Origin: Erysipelotrichaceae bacterium
GTDB taxonomy: Bacteria > Bacillota_I > Bacilli_A > Erysipelotrichales > Erysipelotrichaceae
NCBI GenBank assembly: GCA_017539105.1
Contig: JAFYHQ010000041.1
Location: 1 to 48,561, forward strand
DNA length: 48,561 bases
Direction of reading: 5' to 3'
Made by a program: the position numbers and the translations under genes
The notes under the pieces: model-generated
Database searches by the model: none
What the model was told of the DNA's origin: nothing
The model's input: the letters and a program-made list of their open reading frames with translations, nothing else
Shown here: positions 41,573 to 48,561 of the stretch, piece after piece
Position numbering within the stretch: the stretch's first letter is position 1
Layout: every line of letters starts with the position of its first letter

Positions 41573-44442
41573 AACAGCACCTCCAGTGTATGTGTTTTAT
41601 TATCATCAGGAATCGTGATTCTTGCGTTTGTTTCTTTTCCGTCATAAAGATAGACGGTCTGAGGATTCGTCCTGTAATCATTGACCTTTCTGATCGTGAT
41701 TTCGATCAAAGTATCGCTGATCCGCAAGGTATAAGCGAAGGAATCGCCGTTGAGGATCGGATCGATGATCAGGGCATCCCCATCGAAATGCAGCCCCAGT
41801 ATCTCGTAATAGGCCAGGGTCAGCCAGGAAGCGGTTCCCGAGAGGATCGGGCCGATGCCTTCTCCCGTCTCGGAATTGTTGTATTGGGTACAGAAACGAG
41901 GATTTCCTTTTAAAACATAAGGATTCTCCAAAGTCTTGTATGGAAGCGTCTTGTCGATCATGAAGAAGGCAAGATCTTTTAAGCGTTTCGCAAGCTTTTC
42001 ATCCCTGACGGTTTTCGCTTTCTTCAGACAGGCGACCGTGCACATCATCGCGGCATGCTTGAAGACGCCGCCGTTTTCCCGGTCACCAGGGAAGTAGAAG
42101 GAAGAACCTGTCACGATCCCCAGTTTGTCATAATCGACCGGCGTGACCAGTTTCAGACCTGCGTCTGTCTTGAGATACCTGTCGATGATATCCAGCATCC
42201 TGTCGATCTTCTCTTCATCGGCGATATCTGCCAGCACAGGCCAGGAGAAGCCGTTGAGATAGTAGGTGCCATCGATGCTTTCATCCAGGGATAGTCCATC
42301 TTTTGTGGAGCCCAGATAGGTGTATTCGCGTCCGTCATTGATCAGGCAGCGCGCATAGTAGTCTTCGATCCAGGCGTTCCGGTTCACCGAATCAGCGACT
42401 GTTTCGGAAATCATCCTGCATTTGTCTGCCAGTTCATATTCCTTCAGAGCTTCTGCCATTTCTGCGAGTTCATCAACAGCGATCTTCAAGAGACAGGCGT
42501 TCATCACCGATTCGCTCTGCTCGTTCTCCCATGCGACACCGAACGGCTGTCCCTTTTCTTCCAGTTGCCTGTAGTAGAGCTCTTCTTTTTCCGGGCCTTC
42601 CAGGACATTCTTATCCAGCCGCAGACAGTCGTTCCAGTCTGCCTTATCCAGAAGAGGCAATCCGTGTTTTCCTACGGAAATCATCCCGGAATATGTGACG
42701 ATACTGTCAAGCGTTTTGTACAGAGGCCTTGTCTCACTGGAGCCTGCGACTTTGATTTCTTCTTTCAGGAAGTCAAGATCTCTATTCAAGGTATAGTAAC
42801 GGTAGACAGCCTGTACCAGCCACAGCGCGTCATCCGAGCACATGCCCGGTTCCTTTCCGCGTGTCGTGAAATTATGATAGGCATAACCGAAATCAAAGAC
42901 GTTTTCCGCCCAGGATCTTAACAGCTTCCTGACCAGTTCATCCTGGCCTGAGGCATGCATATAGTACATGGAAGCGAAGATATCCTGGATCTCCCTGAAT
43001 CCGGTTTCCCGGTAGGATTTCTGCGTCCAGGCAAAGGAACGGGAGACATAAGTCTGATACAGGACCTGGAATGGAAGGTTCCTGGAAAGGTAGGAATCGC
43101 TGTTGGAATCGTCGTTGTGTACCTGGATAAAGGAATAGTAACGGTCGTTGTCTTCGATCATCTTCTGATAGGTTTCTTCCAGATGATCCGGTTCCCTATA
43201 TTTTTCATATAACGCATCCAGATGCGCATCAAACAGTTCCCTGACATCCGTTTCATCGTCATCCATACCGACGAAGCAGTCGATGGCTGTTTCCTTTTCA
43301 AGATGGAAGGACTTGCCCATCGCAAAGAACGCTGCCTGACGGCGGGAATGGGCATTGGACAGTTCCGCGATCATCTCCGGCTGTTCCAGAGAACCGGAAC
43401 CGATGAAGTCATACAGGCTGGAGCAGTATTCTTCCATGGCTTCTCCATCCTGCAGCAGCATCGCGAAGCGTTTCTCGCCGTTGCATTCTTTCGGCTGATG
43501 ATGCGCCGTCATGGCGATCGGTCTGCCGTTCCTGTAATAGAGTTCGCTTTCTACGACCACATTCGCATAGATGATGTCTCCTGCCAACGTGCCGGGATCG
43601 GTGATCCCGAACATTCCTGTCGCAACGATACGCAGATCTCTTGGCTCATCCTTAAGATTGATGATTTGGATACGTTGCGCCTCGATAGCGCTGGGCATCC
43701 CTTTTTCCTGCGGAAGCAGGAAGATCGTACGGATAATACGCAGATCGCATTCGGTTTCATAAGTGATCACGGTCCGGTTCTGGCTGTGGCAGCAGTACGC
43801 CTTTTTGACGTTGTGCTTCACATCCAGGGAATAGAAGATCTGCCTGCCGTTTTCCGTGAGATAGAACTGCCGGTTCGCCGGTTCGCCATTCTCTTCCGGA
43901 GAAAGCACATAGCGGGTCGCCAGGACCTGTTTCTCCTGTTTCCCTCGAAAGGAACCGCGTCCGAATTCATCCAGTACGGACTTTGGCGTGGACTGCAGAC
44001 AGTCCGCATATTCCGACCGGTCTCCCAGCAGCAGGTTGACCCCGTAATGGGAACCGACATGATAGCCTTTCAGATCGATGACCAGTTCCCCGTTTTCATT
44101 CAAGGAACCGGGTGATGTTTCGATTCGTTCACGGATCTGTTTCAGATGATCGATGACGGTTTCATCACAGTCGATTTTCTTTTTTCCTGCATAAACGCCT
44201 GAATCATCGATCAGGATATTCTCGTTCTGCTGCTTCAATACATCATAAATGACAGGATCATTGATGATGTGCATACAGATCGGAGCGTAATGGTCAAGGC
44301 CGGTATAGACGATGACCTTGTCTCTGTTCGCATTCTTAAACAGCGCATCGCTGTGTCCATGCAGACGATCCCTGAATACCTGTTTCGCGTAGCCAAGCGC
44401 ATCGATCTTCTGTTTCCTGCTGTTTTCTATTTCAAAATTCAT
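41569..44442 (-). CDS. Large GH94-like glycoside phosphorylase
   Basis: A 957-residue cytosolic protein of the GH94 type. The (alpha/alpha)6 barrel contains KADWNDCL with the expected general acid Asp605, AENVFDFGYAYHNFTTRGKEPGMCSDDALWLVQAV, and the phosphate-site-like ENGGVFKHAAMMC and GEGIGPILSGTASWLTLA. At about 957 residues it is longer than cellobiose phosphorylases (about 800) and shorter than 1,2-beta-oligoglucan phosphorylases (about 1,100 as I recall), so the substrate is probably not plain cellobiose. ATG 44442 has AAGGAG upstream; a longer frame has none. It lies between the cellobiose phosphorylase and GH5 genes. Confidence 0.85.
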   Translation of the reverse strand: MNFEIENSRKQKIDALGYAKQVFRDRLHGHSDALFKNANRDKVIVYTGLDHYAPICMHIINDPVIYDVLKQQNENILIDDSGVYAGKKKIDCDETVIDHLKQIRERIETSPGSLNENGELVIDLKGYHVGSHYGVNLLLGDRSEYADCLQSTPKSVLDEFGRGSFRGKQEKQVLATRYVLSPEENGEPANRQFYLTENGRQIFYSLDVKHNVKKAYCCHSQNRTVITYETECDLRIIRTIFLLPQEKGMPSAIEAQRIQIINLKDEPRDLRIVATGMFGITDPGTLAGDIIYANVVVESELYYRNGRPIAMTAHHQPKECNGEKRFAMLLQDGEAMEEYCSSLYDFIGSGSLEQPEMIAELSNAHSRRQAAFFAMGKSFHLEKETAIDCFVGMDDDETDVRELFDAHLDALYEKYREPDHLEETYQKMIEDNDRYYSFIQVHNDDSNSDSYLSRNLPFQVLYQTYVSRSFAWTQKSYRETGFREIQDIFASMYYMHASGQDELVRKLLRSWAENVFDFGYAYHNFTTRGKEPGMCSDDALWLVQAVYRYYTLNRDLDFLKEEIKVAGSSETRPLYKTLDSIVTYSGMISVGKHGLPLLDKADWNDCLRLDKNVLEGPEKEELYYRQLEEKGQPFGVAWENEQSESVMNACLLKIAVDELAEMAEALKEYELADKCRMISETVADSVNRNAWIEDYYARCLINDGREYTYLGSTKDGLSLDESIDGTYYLNGFSWPVLADIADEEKIDRMLDIIDRYLKTDAGLKLVTPVDYDKLGIVTGSSFYFPGDRENGGVFKHAAMMCTVACLKKAKTVRDEKLAKRLKDLAFFMIDKTLPYKTLENPYVLKGNPRFCTQYNNSETGEGIGPILSGTASWLTLAYYEILGLHFDGDALIIDPILNGDSFAYTLRISDTLIEITIRKVNDYRTNPQTVYLYDGKETNARITIPDDNKTHTLEVLL

Positions 44443-44490
44443 ATCTTTCTCCTTGGGTAAAAAAGGCGAACTCTTCATCCGCCTTATCTG

Positions 44491-46920
44491 TTACATAATC
44501 ACTTCGACGTTCACGTTCTTCCTGTTTGAAAGAGGAATGACATTGCCATCGACATGCTGACCATCGACGATCAGTTCTTTCACGCCCTTCTGTGCCTTGT
44601 GAGGGTTCCTGATGACGATATGATACATCGTTCCCCTGAACAGACGGTTGACCGTGTATTCTTTGACCTTGGAAGGGATGCATGGATCGATGCGCAGACC
44701 GTTGTAGTCCGGCTGAATGCCCAGGATCCCCTGCGTCAGTACGGTAAAGGTCCAGGCGGCCGTACCGGTCAGCCAGGAGTTCTTTCCCTCGCCGAATGTC
44801 GGCGCATCCTTGCCCGCGACCATCTGGCAGTAGACATACGGTTCCGTGCGATGGATCTCGGAGATTTCCTCTAAGAAAGTCGGGCAGGTCTTCTTGTACA
44901 GTTCGAAAGCCCGGTTGCCATGTCCCATGACCGTTTCCGCAAAAATGATCCAAGGATTGTTGTGGCAGAAGATACCGGCATTCTCTTTGTATCCCGGAGG
45001 ATAAGAGGAGATTTCGCCAAGATTGAGTCTGTATGACGTATAAGCAGGGTTCAGCAGAACGATGCCGTATCTGGTTTCCAGTCTTTCCTGAACAGAATCC
45101 AGCGCTTTCTGCGCCTCGCCTGTTTCAACGCCAACGCCGGCCATGATGCACATGCCTTGCGGTTCGATGAAGATCTGACCTTCCGTATTGTAATGGGAAC
45201 CGATCTTCTTTCCAAACGCGTCATAAGCCCGCAGGAACCAGTTTCCATCCCATCCGTCTTTCAGGATGGCTTTTTCCATCTCTTTGACGGCTTTTTCTGC
45301 TTTCTTAGCCTCGTCTTTCTGATCCAGATGTTTCAGCAGCTGGGCATAGGCTTTGCCATACTTCACAAACATGCCGGCAATGAAGACCGATTCCGCGACA
45401 GGACCTTCGCTTGGTCCGGTGATCTGGAAAGATTCGCCCGGATGTTTCGAGAAACAGTTCAGGTTCAGGCAGTCGTTCCAGTCGGCTCTACCGATCAATG
45501 GAAGCTTATGCGGACCGAGATTATTCAATGTATAGTTGAAGCTTCTTCTCAGATGTTCCAGCAAGGTGTCTGCAAGTTCCGGCTTGTTGTCGAAATCGAC
45601 AGTCTCATTGAGGATACCCCAGTCACCCGTTTCTCTGATGTAGGCATCCGTGCAGGCGATCAGCCACAGCGGGTCGTCATTGAAACCGCCACCGATGTCG
45701 GAATTGCCTTTCTTGGTCAGAGGCTGATACTGGTGATATGCGCCTCCGTCTTCCTTCTGCGTCGCGGCGATATCCAGTATTCTCTGTCTCGCTCTTTCAG
45801 GAATCATGCTGACGAAACCAAGCAGATCCTGGCAGGAATCACGGAAGCCCATGCCTCTGCCGATACCGGACTCATAGTAGGAAGCCGATCTTGACATATT
45901 GAACGTCACCATGCACTGGTAGGCATTCCAGATGTTGACCATGCGATTGACTTTATCGTTCGGAGTATTGACTTCGAATCTTGATAAGAGCTTATCCCAG
46001 AACTTGTTTAATACTTTCAGCCCTTCATCGAACTTCTTGTTTGTATCATATTTGCCGATCAGTTTGTGGGCAGGTTCCTTGTTGATGACGGATGGAGCGA
46101 TGAACTTCTTGCTTTCCGGAACTTCCACGTAAGCCAGGCCGAAGATGACATCGTAAGTCTCTTCCGCTTTCAGATCCAGATGGATGTGATGCGCGCCGAC
46201 CGGCTGCCAGCCATGAGCAATCGAATTCGAGCATTTTCCATTCGTTACAGCCAATGGAGCGGCAGGAGTGCCGTAGACACCCATGAATGCGTCTCTGGAA
46301 GTATCGAAGGAATTCACTTTTCTGTTCGCAAAGAATGCGGCATAGTGGTTCCTTCTTTCCCGGTATTCCGTCTTGTGATAGATGATCGAGCCTTCCACCT
46401 CGACTTCCCCGGTCGAATAGTTTCTTTGGAAGTTGGTCGTATCGTCCTGGGCATCCCATAAGCAGAACTCTACAAAAGAGAATAAATCGATATTTCTTTC
46501 TTTTTTATCTTTATTCCTGACGGTGACCCTCATCAGCAGGATGTTGTCGTTCTTCGGGACATAGAGTTCCTGAGAGACCTCGATCTTGTTTTTGGAACCG
46601 GTAATCGTGGAATAACCCATGCCGTGACGGCATTCGTAGCTGTCCAGCTTCGTACCGACCGGACGGCATCCGGGATTCCATATGGTCTTATTATCCTTGA
46701 TATAGATATGGAAACCATCCTGATCCAAAGGAAGATTGTTGTATCTGTAACGCGTGATCCTTCTGAGTCTTGCATCCTTATAGAAAGCATAGCCTCCCGC
46801 CGTATTCGACAGCAACGCAAAGAAGTCGTCGCTGCCTAAATAGTTGATCCAAGGAAGCGGCGTTTCCCAGTTGGTGATCACATATTCTCTGTTTTTATCA
46901 TCAAAATAACCGTATTGCAT
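44491..46920 (-). CDS. Cellobiose phosphorylase (GH94)
   Basis: An 809-residue enzyme that splits cellobiose with phosphate into glucose 1-phosphate and glucose, saving ATP. The start [29 protein letters not shown] is typical. [15 protein letters not shown] (Arg360 and Asp365 in the sugar site), [10 protein letters not shown] with the general acid Asp483, and [24 protein letters not shown] (phosphate site region) are all present, and length matches. It is first in the minus-strand operon, its promoter and operator lying at 46938-46984. Confidence 0.96.
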   Translation of the reverse strand: MQYGYFDDKNREYVITNWETPLPWINYLGSDDFFALLSNTAGGYAFYKDARLRRITRYRYNNLPLDQDGFHIYIKDNKTIWNPGCRPVGTKLDSYECRHGMGYSTITGSKNKIEVSQELYVPKNDNILLMRVTVRNKDKKERNIDLFSFVEFCLWDAQDDTTNFQRNYSTGEVEVEGSIIYHKTEYRERRNHYAAFFANRKVNSFDTSRDAFMGVYGTPAAPLAVTNGKCSNSIAHGWQPVGAHHIHLDLKAEETYDVIFGLAYVEVPESKKFIAPSVINKEPAHKLIGKYDTNKKFDEGLKVLNKFWDKLLSRFEVNTPNDKVNRMVNIWNAYQCMVTFNMSRSASYYESGIGRGMGFRDSCQDLLGFVSMIPERARQRILDIAATQKEDGGAYHQYQPLTKKGNSDIGGGFNDDPLWLIACTDAYIRETGDWGILNETVDFDNKPELADTLLEHLRRSFNYTLNNLGPHKLPLIGRADWNDCLNLNCFSKHPGESFQITGPSEGPVAESVFIAGMFVKYGKAYAQLLKHLDQKDEAKKAEKAVKEMEKAILKDGWDGNWFLRAYDAFGKKIGSHYNTEGQIFIEPQGMCIMAGVGVETGEAQKALDSVQERLETRYGIVLLNPAYTSYRLNLGEISSYPPGYKENAGIFCHNNPWIIFAETVMGHGNRAFELYKKTCPTFLEEISEIHRTEPYVYCQMVAGKDAPTFGEGKNSWLTGTAAWTFTVLTQGILGIQPDYNGLRIDPCIPSKVKEYTVNRLFRGTMYHIVIRNPHKAQKGVKELIVDGQHVDGNVIPLSNRKNVNVEVIM

Positions 46921-46937
46921 ATGATTCCTCCATGAGA

Positions 46938-47093
46938 CTTAAACGATTAAGTACAGTATAAACCATTCATCCCCTCAATAACAAGCGATTTTTAAGGATT
47001 TGGAAACGTTTACAAAAAACTGTTGACATTTTTGAGAAATATGAGATACTTAAATTAACGAAAACGTTTAAGTGAGATTTCTGAACGCTTAAG
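46938..47093. promoter_or_regulatory. Divergent beta-glucan control region: two promoters, LacI-type operators, cre-like site
   Basis: Minus-strand promoter: TTGTTA (complement of 46979-46984), an 18-base gap, TATACT (complement of 46955-46960). Plus-strand promoter: TTGACA (47023-47028), a 16-base gap, GATACT (47045-47050). Operator halves CGNTTAAG occur at 46944-46951 (inside the palindrome CTTAAACGATTAAG), 47065-47072 and 47086-47093. The last two are exactly 21 bases, two helix turns, apart. TGGAAACGTTTACA (47001-47014) fits the cre consensus for CcpA with one mismatch. A LacI-family regulator is expected but is not encoded in the window. Confidence 0.72.
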
Positions 47094-47131
47094 CGGGATC
47101 CGTTACTACTTAAAGGGAAGGGAGAGAAATA

Positions 47132-48460
47132 ATGAAAAAACTTTTAAGTATTTTATTAGCTCTGCTCATGGTCCTCTCTTTAGCTGCTTGCTCAGGCAAC
47201 GGCGGTGGCGGCGAACAGCCGACTGAAGAGGGCGAAGGCAAAGTATTCCACATCTATGCATGGAATGAAGAATTCAAAGGTTTCTTTGAGAAATACTACA
47301 CTGTACCGGAAGGCATCGAAGTAGTATGGACCATCGTACCGAACGAAGGAACACAGTATCAGGATGCTCTGGACCTGGCTCTGATGAATCAGGACTCTGC
47401 AGAAGCTGATGAAAAAGTCGATATGTTCCTGGCTGAAGCCGACTACATCTTGAAGTATACGAATTCTCCATATACTCAGGACGTCAAGGCATTAGGCGTT
47501 ACAGACTTCTCTAACACTTACACTTACACGGTCGAAGCAGCATCTGATGCTGACGGCGTTGTCAAGGGTGTCTCCTTCCAGTGCTGCCCGGCTGGTATGA
47601 TCTACCGCCGTTCCATTGCTGAAGATGTCTTAGGCACTTCTGATCCGGATGAAGTTCAGGCTCTTGTTTCTGACTGGACAAAATTCGACGAAGTCGCTGC
47701 GAAATGCGCTGAAAAAGGTTACTACATGACTTCTTCTTATGCTGAAGACTACCGTGTATTCTCCAACAACACTTCTTCTCCATGGGTTGACGCTAACAAC
47801 AATCTGCAGATCGACCCGGCTATCCAGACTTGGATGGATCAGGCTGAAGACTATGTCAACAAAGGCTACACGCTGACTTCCGGTGTATGGGATGCTCAGA
47901 CCACTGAACAGGCTGCAAAAGACGGCAAGACGTTCTGCTTCTTCGGACCTGCTTGGTACTACAACTTCTGCATGGGCCCTGCATTCGGCGCTGACGCTGA
48001 AGCAGCAGGCACTGACACAATCGGTGACTGGGCACTGGTTGAAGGTCCTCAGGCATTCTTCTGGGGCGGCACTTGGCTGCTGGCTGCAACCGGTTCTGAC
48101 AACCCGACGATGGTCGCTGATGTCATGAACGCATTCATCAACGATGAAGAAGTCTGCGAAAATCTGATCAAGAACGAAGCACAGTTCACGAACAACCAGG
48201 CTGTCAACAACAAGTACGCTGCTGATCCTGAATTCGGCAACAGATACCTGGGCGGCCAGAACGATACAGCTGTCTTCGCAAAAGGCGCTAAGAACATCAA
48301 GTTCCAGAACCAGACCATTTATGATCAGGGCTGCAACGAAAGCATTCAGACTTACTTCGTTGAATATCTCCAGGGCAATGTTACAAAAGAAGAAGCTCTC
48401 AGCAACTTCTACAAGGCTATCAAGGAGAAATACCCTGCAATCAACGTACCGGAAGCTTAA
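47132..48460 (+). CDS. Sugar ABC transporter substrate-binding lipoprotein
   Basis: A 442-residue lipoprotein (lipobox LAAC, Cys20) of the family 1 solute-binding proteins. The mature part starts FHIYAWNEEFKGFFEKYY and has the two-lobe pattern with aromatic-rich segments (FGPAWYYNFCMGPAFG, AFFWGGTWLLAATG) suited to stacking on sugar rings. GGGAGAG precedes the ATG. Being divergent from cellobiose phosphorylase and under matching operators, it probably binds cellobiose or cello-oligosaccharides. Its permeases should follow beyond the right edge. Confidence 0.92.
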   Translation: MKKLLSILLALLMVLSLAACSGNGGGGEQPTEEGEGKVFHIYAWNEEFKGFFEKYYTVPEGIEVVWTIVPNEGTQYQDALDLALMNQDSAEADEKVDMFLAEADYILKYTNSPYTQDVKALGVTDFSNTYTYTVEAASDADGVVKGVSFQCCPAGMIYRRSIAEDVLGTSDPDEVQALVSDWTKFDEVAAKCAEKGYYMTSSYAEDYRVFSNNTSSPWVDANNNLQIDPAIQTWMDQAEDYVNKGYTLTSGVWDAQTTEQAAKDGKTFCFFGPAWYYNFCMGPAFGADAEAAGTDTIGDWALVEGPQAFFWGGTWLLAATGSDNPTMVADVMNAFINDEEVCENLIKNEAQFTNNQAVNNKYAADPEFGNRYLGGQNDTAVFAKGAKNIKFQNQTIYDQGCNESIQTYFVEYLQGNVTKEEALSNFYKAIKEKYPAINVPEA

Positions 48461-48483
48461 TCTGACGGTCATTTAAAGAAAAC

Positions 48484-48518
48484 ACTGTGGCAGGGATCAT
48501 ACTCTGCCACAGTTTTTT
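48484..48518 (+). terminator. Intrinsic terminator, possibly partial
   Basis: ACTGTGGCAG (48484-48493) pairs with CTGCCACAGT (48504-48513), T continuing to 48518. Between a binding-protein gene and expected permeases it would lower downstream expression. Confidence 0.88.
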
Positions 48519-48555
48519 AAACAAAGTACAGAAAGGGATTTCTTGCTTTGTTTAA
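48517..48555 (+). repeat. Long nested inverted repeat
   Basis: TTAAACAAAG (48517-48526) is matched by CTTTGTTTAA (48546-48555), and inside it AGAAA (48530-48534) pairs with TTTCT. The whole folds as one nested stem and directly follows the terminator. Confidence 0.6.
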
Positions 48556-48561
48556 GAATAA

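Noticed and set aside
1-48561. CRISPR arrays, tRNA and rRNA genes
   Set aside because: I saw no regularly spaced repeats and no cloverleaf or rRNA-like sequence; a tRNAscan or Rfam search was not possible here.

Overview
The window looks like a chromosomal stretch from a gut-type Bacillota, plausibly Erysipelotrichia or a related anaerobe. The signs are moderate GC, strong AGGAGG-type ribosome binding sites, lipoproteins, sortase signals, many InlB-type repeats, PTS transport and beta-glucan use through cellobiose phosphorylase. The assignment rests on gene content only. I saw no rRNA, tRNA or CRISPR array.

Region 1 (1-2750) holds the end of a sortase-anchored surface protein, a class B sortase, and decayed DNA (an IS-like end and a membrane-protein remnant). 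Region 2 (2958-9687) has a CotH-type lipoprotein, a CASTOR/POLLUX-like channel, a small-molecule kinase and an ascorbate/galactitol-type PTS (EIIA, EIIB, EIIC). Region 3 (9.7-12.7 kb) has a gene-poor gap, a lipocalin-like protein and an M3 oligoendopeptidase. Region 4 (12.8-24.3 kb) has a GH2 enzyme, a large repeat surface protein, an operon with a methyltransferase and a GH3 lipoprotein, and an opposing MFS/hydrolase pair. Region 5 (24.5-31.4 kb) has a damaged-looking hicAB locus, a drug-efflux-type MFS, two tandem sortase-anchored paralogs with matching 5' leader hairpins, and a WG-repeat/SH3 lipoprotein. Region 6 (31.5-40.5 kb) is rich in RNA-acting genes: a TetM-like ribosomal GTPase fused to a YacP/Rae1-type NYN nuclease, divergent vapBC, and a PIN-like protein with a basic tail behind a five-codon leader. 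It also carries an acyltransferase, an ABC exporter and a padR-DUF2812 pair. Region 7 (40.5 kb to the end) is a beta-glucan locus. A GH5 lipoprotein and two GH94-type phosphorylases lie on the minus strand, divergent from a sugar-binding lipoprotein, and a shared control region holds a cre-like site and three CGNTTAAG operator halves.

The likely logic of region 7 is that GH5 trims beta-glucan outside the cell, the ABC system (its permeases would lie beyond the window) imports oligosaccharides, and the phosphorylases cleave them with phosphate. GH2, GH3, the PTS and the MFS genes add to a glycan-scavenging lifestyle. The most unusual single object is the GTPase-nuclease fusion: it joins a module that docks at the ribosomal A site to a nuclease family known to cut mRNA there. 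The paired leader hairpins at 26.7 and 28.4 kb are the best candidate for an undescribed RNA control element.
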